Shown here one piece after another: positions 17,711 to 26,501 of a stretch of 64,000 bases of DNA; position 1 is the stretch's first letter; the number at the start of each line of letters is the position of its first letter. Origin of the DNA: Candidatus Poribacteria bacterium (lineage in GTDB: Bacteria; Poribacteria; WGA-4E; GCA-2687025); the NCBI GenBank assembly GCA_018644665.1, contig JABGQA010000090.1, positions 62,001 to 126,000 on the forward strand. The letters run 5' to 3'. The notes beneath the pieces were generated by a model, which saw only the letters and a list, made by a program, of their open reading frames with translations, was not told where the DNA came from and made no database searches. Position numbers and translations under genes: made by a program.

Positions 17711-19873
17711 CTACTCCAGCCGCAGGACAGCCGCCTCGTGCGGGTTCCAGGTGATGTGCAGCACGCTCCCGGACCCAAGGTCCGCGGCCGTGCGCGCGTC
17801 CGTAACCCGGCCAGCGGGCGATGTCAGGTGGACCTCGATGTCCTCGCGGTCACGCTCCGGCACCCCATCGGACGTCCCCATGCCATCGATCTTGGCGTCT
17901 CGGATGGGGTTCTCGACCAGGCAGAGGTACGTGGCGTCTCCGGCCTGCCAGAATAGCCGCTCAACCGTGTGAGCCTCGACGCCGTCCCGCAAGACGCGCG
18001 CCCTTGGCGTGATACCCGCTTGTGCGAGCACGCCCTCGAGGAGGCGACGGTACGCGAAGCCCTCCGGGGCGCGCCGCGACCAGAGGTACGGCGTGGGCGT
18101 GACGTTCAGGTATTCCGTGCGTCCGCCTCCGTGGTCATTCGTGACGTGGAAGGCCGGGCCGGGCGACGGCTCTCGCATGGCGTCCGAGGCGCGGGCCGTC
18201 ACACCACGCTCGTATTGGACGAAGTCGCCGTGGCGGAAGGCTCCCGCGTACTGCGCGCGATTCGGGGCTGGTTCGTTGTACAGCTCCGCGTTGATTTCCG
18301 CGATGGCCGACCCGTCCAGCACCCCGAGTCTCACGTCGCGTCGGATGCCAAACATGTCGTCCAGCGCGCCGGACGATCGGCCGGCGCCGAATTCGTCGAA
18401 CGTGCCGGCGCCGTAGTCGGCAATGAGGGTTCCGCCCGCCTGCACGAAGTCGCGTAGCGCGGCCGCCTCGACGTCGGAGAGGGCGAACGTGCGCGGGAGT
18501 ACGATGACCCTGAAGCGCGACAGGTCGGCGATGCCCTCGCGCACGTCGAGATACGACAGGAAGTCGTACTGGACGCCGACATCCTCCAGCCATTTGGTCC
18601 AGGCCACGCGATTGAGCAGGTCGCTCGCGTTCGCGTTGTTCAGCGATGAGGAGCGATTCACCCACGACGCCCCATGCGGCTCGATGTCCATGAACCACGA
18701 CACGCGGATGCTTGGCTGCGAGTAGTACAGCGCGATGCCGTCAGCGCTGAAGTCGGCGGCGAGCAGCTCGCGGCTGATGCCGCCCTGCACCTCGAGGAAC
18801 GTGTCGGACAGGGCGCCCAGAGCGGGTTGCGGCTCGGCGCCGTCGAACCACGGACTCCCGCGCATCTCGGGCCAGACGATCACACCGCGGTTCCCGTGCA
18901 CGAGGTAGTACCAAAGGAACCACTTGTCGACATGCGGCGAACCGGTGGCGAAGTATGTCTGCACCTGCGGAGACTGGCCCGCCCAAAGGGAGCGCAGAAT
19001 CTCGTTGCTCGCGCCGATGTCGTACGCTTCCATCCACTGCACAGCGCGCGTCAGCTTCGCGTAGTCGTAGCCGCCGTACGGAGACGGCGCCTGGCCGCCC
19101 ACGAACCCGGCAGGGCGGCCCGCGTCGAGCCGGTTGCACTCGTAGCGGAGTTCGGTAAGGAGTTCGGCGAAGGCGTCGTCCATGAACTCTCGATGGTCCG
19201 CCCACGGCGCAAGATTCCACTCGGAGAACGGGCGCTCGTGGTAGTGACGTAGCTCGTCCACCTGCGCAGGAACGGCTTCCGCGAACTCCGTGAAGTCGGA
19301 CCCCCAACGCGCGTTCAGCGCGCCGACCGTTCGGTAGCGCACGCGCAGCCACTCGCGGAAGGCTGCCATCGTAGCGGGCGCCCAGCACACGTCCGCCGGC
19401 GATGTGAACGATGTTGTCGATATCTCGTCGTCGAACGAATAGGCAAGGCAGTTCCCCGCCGCCGCCCGAGGCACATTCTGGCGAAGCGTCGATACCAGTC
19501 GATCGCGCATGTCGGGGTCGTGTAGGCATATCGGCCGCGTCGGGCGATCGCGGTTCTCGCGGTAGTCGGCGCGGAAGGCTTCCCAGTCTCTAGGGTAGAG
19601 ATGAAGGTCGCCTTTGCCGGCGGCGTGATCAACGTAGTACTCGTACGAATGCTCCTGCGCGAACTCCAGGAGTTCGTCGGAGAACCCATTGTCCAGGTGG
19701 ATGCCGCGCAGGTTGAGCTGGGCATAGGCCTCTGCGGCGTCGGGGCCCGCGGGCGGCGTCCTGTACTGCCACACCAGGATGGCGAAGTGATCCCACACGT
19801 CGGCATAGCCGCGAGCCTCGACCGGGACGGAGGCCACGAGCGCGGGTACGAGTAGCAAGCCGGCGGCGAGCAT
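17711..19873 (-). CDS. secreted GH42-like glycoside hydrolase
   Basis: The ATG at 19873 (GGAAAGG upstream) gives 721 residues beginning with a signal peptide that would be cleaved near residues 18-22. The catalytic part looks like a beta-galactosidase GH42-type TIM barrel: a LRGIHLDNGFSDELLEFA strand-helix at the start, a candidate acid/base region in SFDDEIS, and a candidate nucleophile in GASNEILRSLWAG. It is followed by a glutamine-amidotransferase-like trimerisation domain (FRVIVLPRTFALSDVEAAAL...GGTLIADYGAG). Neither glutamate sits in the classical motif, so the specificity, and even the activity, is uncertain. It runs in the same direction as the M28-like peptidase 14 bases upstream and could be cargo of the secretion system. 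Confidence 0.7.
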   Translation of the reverse strand: MLAAGLLLVPALVASVPVEARGYADVWDHFAILVWQYRTPPAGPDAAEAYAQLNLRGIHLDNGFSDELLEFAQEHSYEYYVDHAAGKGDLHLYPRDWEAFRADYRENRDRPTRPICLHDPDMRDRLVSTLRQNVPRAAAGNCLAYSFDDEISTTSFTSPADVCWAPATMAAFREWLRVRYRTVGALNARWGSDFTEFAEAVPAQVDELRHYHERPFSEWNLAPWADHREFMDDAFAELLTELRYECNRLDAGRPAGFVGGQAPSPYGGYDYAKLTRAVQWMEAYDIGASNEILRSLWAGQSPQVQTYFATGSPHVDKWFLWYYLVHGNRGVIVWPEMRGSPWFDGAEPQPALGALSDTFLEVQGGISRELLAADFSADGIALYYSQPSIRVSWFMDIEPHGASWVNRSSSLNNANASDLLNRVAWTKWLEDVGVQYDFLSYLDVREGIADLSRFRVIVLPRTFALSDVEAAALRDFVQAGGTLIADYGAGTFDEFGAGRSSGALDDMFGIRRDVRLGVLDGSAIAEINAELYNEPAPNRAQYAGAFRHGDFVQYERGVTARASDAMREPSPGPAFHVTNDHGGGRTEYLNVTPTPYLWSRRAPEGFAYRRLLEGVLAQAGITPRARVLRDGVEAHTVERLFWQAGDATYLCLVENPIRDAKIDGMGTSDGVPERDREDIEVHLTSPAGRVTDARTAADLGSGSVLHITWNPHEAAVLRLE

Positions 19874-19887
19874 GTGCGGCCTTTCCG

Positions 19888-21753
19888 TTAGGCGCGGCGG
19901 AGGAAGCCCTGCTCCGCCGCCCACGCGAGCGCGGTCTCGAGGACAGGCAGATCGACGTTCAGGCCTTCGTGGCGCAGGAACCGGAAGATGGACAGGACAT
20001 CGCGTGAACCGTCGCATAGGAACGCCGCGTGCTGAAGCCAATCGGGCGCGCCCCAGCCCCACCCGAGCCCAACCTCCGCCGTGAGCCGATCCCGCTCGTC
20101 GTGGCCGAGGTGTTCGAACGCGATGTACCCGGGAGCTAGCTTGACGTAGCGCTCGCTGCCTGCGGCCGTGTCCGGCAACTCCGTGGATGCCGCGCCGCAC
20201 GCGCGGGCGAGAGTGACCGTGGCCGCGCCGAGATCGCGTACGGAGTTGCCGACGTCGCGAATGCGGCTGATGGCGTCCGTATCGCCGCCGGCGAGGTCCG
20301 CGGCGGACACAACAGAGCGCTCGCCCTGGGCCGCGACGTGTCGGATCGTGTCACACGGCACGCCACGTATCGCGGCACGATGGAGTTGGGCGGTGGCATC
20401 ACGCGCCGCCAGCCGCGCCAACCCGACGGCGTCTTCGGCCGCTGCGCACGCGATAGCGGCGCAGTACGTGGCTGCGGCGGCCCCGTTTAGAGCCAATACC
20501 TCAGGGTCGATACCCGCCATGGTGTCGGCGGAGGTATGCCAGGTCGGATCTTGATACTGCACCAGACCAACGCATGGCGCGCCGATGAGTGGCTCACCGA
20601 AGACGTTGTCGTCCACCAACCCAAACACGTGGTCGGCACCGGGCGCCGGTGACCCGTCCGTACGCGCGCGTCGGAGCACGTCGTGAAGGAGCGCGTCGGT
20701 GTACGCCGGAGCAGCAGGGGTCGTGCGGAAGACGTGGTTGGTCTGCTCCCGCGCGACCATATCGAGGTTGATGCCCGCCACGGTCTGCCGAGTGGCGCCG
20801 TCCTCGTTCACATACGCGTTCGTTCCGCGCACCTCGTACGTGTGGCACAGACGCACGCCGCGCCGTAGCGGAGGAATCTGCCCCGCGGACGCCATAGAAC
20901 CTAGCGCGCGAGCGACCTCCACGGCGAGGGCCGGGCCCGACGCATTGTCGTTGGCGCCCGGCTCACACAGGTGGCCCGTGATGACGACTTCCTCATCGGA
21001 CTCGCCCGGGAGCAGGCCTGTCACGACGGGTATCGTCCCGTCGTAGAGACGCGACCCGACGCGCGCGTGGGCCACTACGGAGCCGTCTCCGTGCGCATCG
21101 AGGGCGGCCCTCAGCTGCGCGCCACGGGCGGCCGTCAGCCCGAACCCGAACCCCTTGGCCTCTGCGGCCGGCGAGATCGTGTAGTTGAGGAATCGGTGCC
21201 CGCCAGGGGGGGCGTCCGCTCGCCCGCGTTCGTCGGTGATTACGCCCACGGCGCCATGTCGGAACGCCAACGCCGCGGCGCGCGGCGCCGACGTGTCCAT
21301 AAGCACAACCGCGCCGTTCGCGTCGACGCTCGTCCACGACTCCTTCTTCTCTGGATGCGACACTCGAACCACGGGGGCCGTCACGCCATCCGGGGGCGTT
21401 GGAGCGGAGTAGATCATCACGCAGAGCGGCGACTCGGAATACGACGCGAGCGCCTGTCTCGCTGAACCGGGAGCAACTACGCGCAGCGATGCCGTCTCGA
21501 GGTCCCACGCCTGCGGCATGACCCAACCGTTGTAGTGCGTGGTCCCGTCGGCGGGGTATTCGAGGATCTCAACATCTGAAAGGCCCGCTTGGCGCATCAT
21601 CGCCGCGAGAGAACGCGCGGTCTCGTGCATGTGGGCGAAGTCGGCGTGCCGCGCCGAGGACCAAAGACCCCGGATACTCGCGGCCGCCCTGGCGCCGGAA
21701 AGTTGCAGCCGCGCCGCGCGCCATATCGCGTCGAGTCGCCGTTGGCCGGTCAC
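19888..21753 (-). CDS. M28-like zinc aminopeptidase with PA domain (DUF4910 type)
   Basis: This 621-residue protein has a protease-associated domain inserted at about residues 125-215 and an M28-type metallopeptidase core. Candidate zinc ligands are visible in order: H261 (GHLCEPGAND), D269, E307 (YEVRG), D331 (NLDMV) and H406 (WHTSAD). The C-terminal ~180 residues are helical, ending in a winged-helix-like segment, as in DUF4910 aminopeptidase-like proteins. No signal peptide is seen, so it is probably cytoplasmic. The ATG overlaps the epimerase stop by four bases, indicating coupled translation. Confidence 0.75.
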   Translation of the reverse strand: MTGQRRLDAIWRAARLQLSGARAAASIRGLWSSARHADFAHMHETARSLAAMMRQAGLSDVEILEYPADGTTHYNGWVMPQAWDLETASLRVVAPGSARQALASYSESPLCVMIYSAPTPPDGVTAPVVRVSHPEKKESWTSVDANGAVVLMDTSAPRAAALAFRHGAVGVITDERGRADAPPGGHRFLNYTISPAAEAKGFGFGLTAARGAQLRAALDAHGDGSVVAHARVGSRLYDGTIPVVTGLLPGESDEEVVITGHLCEPGANDNASGPALAVEVARALGSMASAGQIPPLRRGVRLCHTYEVRGTNAYVNEDGATRQTVAGINLDMVAREQTNHVFRTTPAAPAYTDALLHDVLRRARTDGSPAPGADHVFGLVDDNVFGEPLIGAPCVGLVQYQDPTWHTSADTMAGIDPEVLALNGAAAATYCAAIACAAAEDAVGLARLAARDATAQLHRAAIRGVPCDTIRHVAAQGERSVVSAADLAGGDTDAISRIRDVGNSVRDLGAATVTLARACGAASTELPDTAAGSERYVKLAPGYIAFEHLGHDERDRLTAEVGLGWGWGAPDWLQHAAFLCDGSRDVLSIFRFLRHEGLNVDLPVLETALAWAAEQGFLRRA

Positions 21754-22712
21754 GGCCGCCCCCCCTGCCGCGCCCGCGCCTGCTCGATGAGGTCATCCAC
21801 AGCGCCGTCTAGGTCGTACGCGGGCGCCCAGCCCCACTCCTCGCGCGCGCGGCTGTCGTCCATCGGCATCAGCGCCGCATCCAGTATGGTCTGTCGCTCC
21901 TCGTCGGTCTCGAACGCGATGTCAGCGCCCGGAATCCTCGCGCGCACAGCCGCGGCGATCTCCCCGGCCGACGGCGTTGGCACGATCCCGTCGACCAGGT
22001 AGTTCACGGCCGCGATGTCATCGTGCGGCGCACCCGCCAGTTGCACGGCCGCCTTCGCCGCGTCGCGGTAGTACAGGACGGGGCAGCGCGTGTCCTCGCG
22101 GACCCAGACAGTGAACGGCTCGCCGCGCGCCGCCGTCTCGATCATCCACGAAGTGTACTGCGTGATCCCTGGCGTGCGGACGCCCGGACCGACTACGGAT
22201 GGGTAGCGGAGCCCGCGGAAGTCGAGTCCGAACTTCCGTCGGTACCACAGGCCCATGTGCTCCGCGAAGACCTTGCACGCCCCGTAGATGAGCGTCGGTC
22301 GCTGCAGGCTATCGTCGCGCATGACGCCGTCGCCGGTTCGCGTGCCGAACGTGGCGATGGAACTGGCAAAGATGACCTGCCGGACACCGAACAGGCGGGC
22401 TGCCTCGAGGACGTGGTACGTCCCCATCGCGTTGGTTTGTATCGAGCCCGAGTGGTCGGCCTCGGAAGGCGTCGAGAACATGGCGCCTAGGTGGTAGATC
22501 GTGTCGGGACGGGCGTCCTCGACGGCAGCCAGGACGTGCGTGTAGTTGCCCACATCGCCGCTGACGGCGCGAACCTTGTCGGCTAGCGCCCCAAGCCGGT
22601 CGCGAGTCGGATTCCGGCTGAACACGGTGATCGCGTCTTCGCCGTCTCCGAGCAGCATGCGGGCGACTTCCGCGCCTATGAAGCCCGCTCCACCGGTGAT
22701 CAGTACGCCCAT
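21750..22712 (-). CDS. NAD-dependent epimerase/dehydratase
   Basis: This 320-residue extended short-chain dehydrogenase has GGAGFIG near residue 8 (NAD binding) and the catalytic Tyr-Lys pair in YGACK. Overall it resembles UDP-glucose 4-epimerase and L-threonine-dehydrogenase-like members, acting on nucleotide sugars or small hydroxy acids. The start at 22712 is supported by GGAG seven to eight bases upstream and by the Rossmann strand beginning at once. It heads a three-gene unit with the M28-like peptidase and the GH42-like protein. The substrate is not determined. Confidence 0.82.
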   Translation of the reverse strand: MGVLITGGAGFIGAEVARMLLGDGEDAITVFSRNPTRDRLGALADKVRAVSGDVGNYTHVLAAVEDARPDTIYHLGAMFSTPSEADHSGSIQTNAMGTYHVLEAARLFGVRQVIFASSIATFGTRTGDGVMRDDSLQRPTLIYGACKVFAEHMGLWYRRKFGLDFRGLRYPSVVGPGVRTPGITQYTSWMIETAARGEPFTVWVREDTRCPVLYYRDAAKAAVQLAGAPHDDIAAVNYLVDGIVPTPSAGEIAAAVRARIPGADIAFETDEERQTILDAALMPMDDSRAREEWGWAPAYDLDGAVDDLIEQARARQGGRP

Positions 22713-22903
22713 GTAGTCTCCGCGCGTCGGGGCAGGGGTCCCCCGTGTGTCCGCGCGTCCCGTGGCGCCCAACAGGCCAGCGAAGTCTGACGCGATGGCT
22801 TCTGCGGGACGGCGAGGCGACAGCGCCAGACGCCGGCAGCGCGCCTCACCGCATCAGTATATGGGACGGTCGGTCGGCATGGAAGCCATGTCGGCGGGCG
22901 CGG

Positions 22904-23890
22904 CTAGCCCGCGGCGCGCGCAAGGAGGTCGGTGTGGACGCGCTGGTCGGCTCGCAGCTTATTGAGCGCCTCGGCCTCGATCTGGCGGATACGCTCGCGC
23001 GTCAGGCTGAGTTCCTCGCCGACCTCTTTGAGCGTGCGCTCGTGGCCGTCCTCGAGGCCGAACCTGAGCCGCAGCACCCGGGCCTCGCGCTCCGTCAGGG
23101 CGCCCAGGACGTTCTCTAGCTCCATTCTGACAGCCACGCGCGGCGTGCCGTTCTCGACCTCGGTGCGTGTGTCGACGAGTTGCTCGCGGAGATGGAGCGA
23201 GTTGTCGTCGTTGCGACTCGTGTCGAGGTCCAGGGAGATCGGCTCGCCTGGCAGGCCGGCCAGTTGCCGCGTCTTCTCGACGGGCAGCTCGAGTTCGACC
23301 GAGAGTTCCTCCGGCGTCGGCTCCCTACCGAACTCCTGCGTAAGGCGCGCCGTTGCGTCGTCGAGCTTCGACAGCCGCGTGATCACGTAGTTCGGGAAGC
23401 GGATCATCCGGGCGGTGCGGTTGAGAGTGCGGATAATCGCCTGGCGAATCCACCAACTCGCGTACGTGCTGAAACGGAAGCCGCGCGTGTGGTCGAACTT
23501 CTCGACCGCACGCATCAGCCCAATGTTGCCTTCCTGGATCAGGTCGGCGAAGGGCACGTTGTAGCCTCGGTAGCGGGTGGCGATGCTGACAACCAGGCGC
23601 AGGTTGGATTCGATGAGTTTACGCCGGGCATCCTCGTCCCCCGCCTTGGCGGCGGCGGAGAGGCGCACCTCATCCTCGCGGGTGAGATTCTTGCGGCCAC
23701 CGATCTGCTGGAACCACGCCGTGATCGTGTCGCGCGACTTATCACCACCGGAAGCCTTCGCACGTCGCGGACGTCGGCGCGGCTGGGATTCGGACGCTGC
23801 GGGATGCGCAGGCGCGGGCCCGTCAGGCGCCGCTGTGTCCTGCCAGGGCGACGGGGCCGGCGCTTGCATTCCATCGACGTTAACGGCCAT
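22904..23890 (-). CDS. RpoD-family RNA polymerase sigma factor
   Basis: This 328-residue sigma-70 protein has regions 1.2 ([11 protein letters not shown]), 2.1-2.4 (ending [19 protein letters not shown]), 3, and 4.2 ([28 protein letters not shown]), all well conserved. Region 1.1 is absent; instead a Pro/Arg-rich tail of about 50 residues leads in. It could be the principal sigma factor or a close group 2 paralogue. The ATG at 23890 is preferred because AAGGTGG precedes it and because a promoter (23969-23997) would begin transcription downstream of the alternative ATG at 23968. Confidence 0.9.
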   Translation of the reverse strand: MAVNVDGMQAPAPSPWQDTAAPDGPAPAHPAASESQPRRRPRRAKASGGDKSRDTITAWFQQIGGRKNLTREDEVRLSAAAKAGDEDARRKLIESNLRLVVSIATRYRGYNVPFADLIQEGNIGLMRAVEKFDHTRGFRFSTYASWWIRQAIIRTLNRTARMIRFPNYVITRLSKLDDATARLTQEFGREPTPEELSVELELPVEKTRQLAGLPGEPISLDLDTSRNDDNSLHLREQLVDTRTEVENGTPRVAVRMELENVLGALTEREARVLRLRFGLEDGHERTLKEVGEELSLTRERIRQIEAEALNKLRADQRVHTDLLARAAG

Positions 23891-23968
23891 CGGTACCACC
23901 TTAGGTAGACACTCCGGCGCCGCAGTTCCCCAGGGCGGCCCAGCGTCGCCGCCCGCGTAGTCACCCAT

Positions 23969-23997
23969 AGGCTACCCCAACTTGACACTGGTGTCAA
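23969..23997 (-). promoter_or_regulatory. sigma-70-type promoter for the sigma factor gene
   Basis: On the minus strand a perfect TTGACA (-35, 23997-23992) is followed after exactly 17 bases by TAGCCT (-10, 23974-23969). The -35 lies inside a dyad with 7-bp arms (23982-23988 and 23991-23997), a possible operator. The predicted start, near 23962, leaves a leader of about 70 bases before the ATG at 23890. Confidence 0.55.
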
Positions 23998-24108
23998 TTT
24001 GGAACGCGGGCGCGCCGTGGGCTCGTAAACGCACCCAGTCACCGGCCCGGCGCGGACCTTCCGGGCAGCCGCCTCGCGTGGCACAATGCCCGTGGTTGAG
24101 GCCCACCC

Positions 24109-24867
24109 ATGCGGTATCTGGCGCTCGCTCCGATAGTGGTCGCGTGCTGCGCGTCTCTTGCGCACGCGGATCTCCTTGACGGGCTTGTTCTGTACCTGCC
24201 ACTCGACGAGTCGGCCGGCCGCGCCGCCGCCGACCTATCCCCGACTGACGCAGCATCGTCAGTGGCCGGCACAGCGACATGGGAGCCGGGCGGCGGGGCG
24301 TTCGGCGGCGCGCTCGATCTCTCTGGAGCGCGCGACGGTGGGGTCGCTACCGCGCATGACTTCGGGACGCTGGAGTCCGCTACCGTCGCGGCGTGGACGC
24401 GCCTCGAGGACCCTGAGCCGGCGCGGTGGGACTACCTCTTCGACACCCGTAGCCGCGACGTCGACGTCGACGCCGGCGCGACGTACCTCGGGCGCAACCG
24501 AGACGCGGCGTTCCGGTTCGGAGACTTCGAAGCAGGCCCCGACACGTACCCTCGGGGGGTATGGACCCACATCGTGCTCAGCGTCGATTCGCGCAAGACG
24601 AAACTTTACGTGGACGGAGAGTTGGTCGAGCAGTGGGACGGGTCGGACCTAAACATCGGCGACCGACTGACGCTGGGAAACAGACACACCTTCGCGGACG
24701 CCCTCCACGGCGCGTTGGATGAGGTGGCGATCTGGGCGCGAGTCCTCGATGCGGCGGAAGTGCGGACACTCACGACGCGTGCGGTGATGACATCACGCGC
24801 CGTGGCGCCCGCAGGGAAGGCTGCGCTGGTCTGGGCGGCCGTGCGCGGCGCCCGCGCGGCGCAGTAG
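24109..24867 (+). CDS. secreted LamG-domain protein
   Basis: This 252-residue protein has a signal peptide (cleavage likely after AHA, residue 20) and one concanavalin A-like LamG/laminin-G-3 domain. Recognisable parts are the opening LVLYLPLDESAG, the central VWTHIVLSVD and the closing HGALDEVAIWARVLDAAEV. Such domains usually bind carbohydrate or surface ligands. The last ~20 residues, after the domain, contain P-x-G-K-x-A-x-x-W-A-A-x-R, a tail also present in the second LamG protein of this window. GAGG seven bases before the ATG supports the start. It is transcribed away from the sigma factor gene. Confidence 0.85.
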   Translation: MRYLALAPIVVACCASLAHADLLDGLVLYLPLDESAGRAAADLSPTDAASSVAGTATWEPGGGAFGGALDLSGARDGGVATAHDFGTLESATVAAWTRLEDPEPARWDYLFDTRSRDVDVDAGATYLGRNRDAAFRFGDFEAGPDTYPRGVWTHIVLSVDSRKTKLYVDGELVEQWDGSDLNIGDRLTLGNRHTFADALHGALDEVAIWARVLDAAEVRTLTTRAVMTSRAVAPAGKAALVWAAVRGARAAQ

Positions 24868-24944
24868 ACATTGGCCTCAGTCGGGGGCGATGGTATCGTC
24901 CGCGCGTCGCTGGCCGAGCGATTCCTCGGAGGTCGCACCCGCAG

Positions 24945-25463
24945 ATGAGCACGCCCGCCGATGCGGACCGGATAGGCTTTCCTGGGTCGGTAACCATCGA
25001 CAACGCCGACATCGACGACCTGCCCGCGATCTACGAAATCGAGACCCGCTCGTTCCCCACCCACTGGTCGTACCGCGTGCTGCGGGACGAAGTGCGTCGG
25101 GTGCGTCCCCAGTCGCGCGTGCTTGTCGCCCGGTGCGGAGATCGGGTAGTGGCCTTCACGATCTTCTGGATCGTCGTGGACGAGGTCCACATCTTGAACT
25201 TCGCGGTGCACCCGGCGTACCGCCGCCTAGGCATCGCCAAACGGCTGCTGCACGGGATCTTGTCGAACGGTCGTGCGCTCGGCCTAGTTCGCGCGACGCT
25301 GGAGGTGAGAGTCAGCAACAGCGGCGCCATACGCCTTTACAGGGAAGCCGGATTCCGAGCCGTGGCAATGCGTCGGAAGTACTACCAGGACACGGGCGAA
25401 GACGCGTACGTAATGTGGCTGGATATCGCCGACGGCGCGATGGACCGGCCCAAGGGAGGGTGA
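24945..25463 (+). CDS. rimI: ribosomal protein S18 alanine N-acetyltransferase RimI
   Basis: This 172-residue GNAT acetyltransferase would acetylate the N-terminal alanine of ribosomal protein S18. The acetyl-CoA site is in NFAVHPAYRRLGIAKRLL, and the RimI signature EVRVSNSGAIRLYREAGF is followed by RRKYYQDTGEDAYVMW, the family's characteristic end. The first ~20 residues extend beyond E. coli RimI. GGAGG lies twelve bases before the ATG, rather far. The creatininase gene starts four bases after its stop, so they share a transcript without an obvious functional tie. Confidence 0.92.
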   Translation: MSTPADADRIGFPGSVTIDNADIDDLPAIYEIETRSFPTHWSYRVLRDEVRRVRPQSRVLVARCGDRVVAFTIFWIVVDEVHILNFAVHPAYRRLGIAKRLLHGILSNGRALGLVRATLEVRVSNSGAIRLYREAGFRAVAMRRKYYQDTGEDAYVMWLDIADGAMDRPKGG

Positions 25464-25467
25464 CGCG

Positions 25468-26358
25468 ATGCGAGAAGTACGCTGGGAAAGGATGTTCCCC
25501 GACGAGTTGGAGGCCGCGTTTGCCGCATGTCCCGTCGCCTACTTGGCCTACGGTCTGTGCGAGCCACACGGGCCACAGAATGCCGTCGGTTTGGATGCCC
25601 TGAAGGCACATGCGATTGCGTGCGAGACGGCCCGTCAGCACGGTGGTATCGTCGCGCCCCCGGACTACTGGCACATCCACGAACTGGGCGGGTACGCCGT
25701 GTGGGCGCACAACTCCGTCGGTCAGGTCGAGCGGGCGTGGATGACGGCAGTTCCGCCGTGGATTCACTTCAAGAACATCTGCTACCAACTGCGCGCCGTC
25801 GACCATCTCGGGTTCCAGGCTGCAATCCTGCTGACAGGCCACTACGGCCCAAACTGGCAGGACCTCAAGACGCTCGTCGAGCTAGTGCAACCGCACGTCG
25901 GGGCGCGTCTGTACGCTTTGCCCGACTTCGAGGCCAATGAGCCCGGCTTCGCGGGTGACGGGAGCAGCGGCGATCACGCCGGGAAAGTCGAGACGTCCCT
26001 GCTCTGGGCCGTGGAGCCGGACTGTGTCGACGTGTCACGCCTGCCCGACCGCGACGCTGCGGGCCCGCATTTCGCGATGGGCGGCAACGCGCACGAGTCG
26101 GCCCGTCGCGTCGGCGAGCAGATGGTCGCTGACGAAGTAGCGTGGCTAGGCGCAAAGGCGGGAGAGTTGCTCGAAGCGTACGACTCGGGCCGCCCGGAGG
26201 CCCGCCTGCGGACGTACGAGCAAGTGGAGTCGCTGTGGGACGACGTCGTCGGCCCGGCGTTCCGAGAGTTCATCACGATGCAGCCGCGATCGGCGGACGA
26301 GAACGTGCCGGTGGATTCGGTGTGGCACGCGAACTGGCCAATCCCGAGTCGGCGTTAG
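25468..26358 (+). CDS. creatininase-family amidohydrolase
   Basis: This 296-residue member of the creatininase family has the metal-binding pattern Glu-x-His-Gly followed by Asp (CEPHGPQNAVGLD), then TGHYGPNW and the GDHAGKVETS loop with the second-metal ligands. Enzymes of this family cleave cyclic or linear amides such as creatinine, formamides and peptide-like cofactors precursors. It is longer than typical (~250) because of an insertion around residues 70-100 and a C-terminal helix. The ribosome site overlaps the end of rimI. Two further paralogues lie at 61-63 kb. Confidence 0.85.
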   Translation: MREVRWERMFPDELEAAFAACPVAYLAYGLCEPHGPQNAVGLDALKAHAIACETARQHGGIVAPPDYWHIHELGGYAVWAHNSVGQVERAWMTAVPPWIHFKNICYQLRAVDHLGFQAAILLTGHYGPNWQDLKTLVELVQPHVGARLYALPDFEANEPGFAGDGSSGDHAGKVETSLLWAVEPDCVDVSRLPDRDAAGPHFAMGGNAHESARRVGEQMVADEVAWLGAKAGELLEAYDSGRPEARLRTYEQVESLWDDVVGPAFREFITMQPRSADENVPVDSVWHANWPIPSRR

Positions 26359-26451
26359 GCAGCACAGCTAGCGCGCGCGGCGCCGGAGGGGTCGCGGAGG
26401 CGGTGGGGAGACGAACCAGCCATCGGGCGAGCCGGAAGCGGAGGCAGAGCG

Positions 26452-26488
26452 GCCGGCGACCGAGCGGAAAACGCGCCCGGTCGCCGGC
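26452..26488. terminator. bidirectional hairpin between convergent genes
   Basis: A perfect 11-bp inverted repeat (26452-26462 and 26478-26488) has a 15-base loop that can itself pair three bases. It lies between the stops of the creatininase (+) and the spondin lipoprotein (-), where a shared terminator is expected. No T-run is present on either side. Confidence 0.6.
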
Positions 26489-26501
26489 GAAGGTCGGTCG
26501 G

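Noticed and set aside
23982-24010. A plus-strand promoter for the LamG gene using the TTGACA at 23982
   Set aside because: No -10-like hexamer occurs 16-18 bases downstream; the sequence there is GC only.
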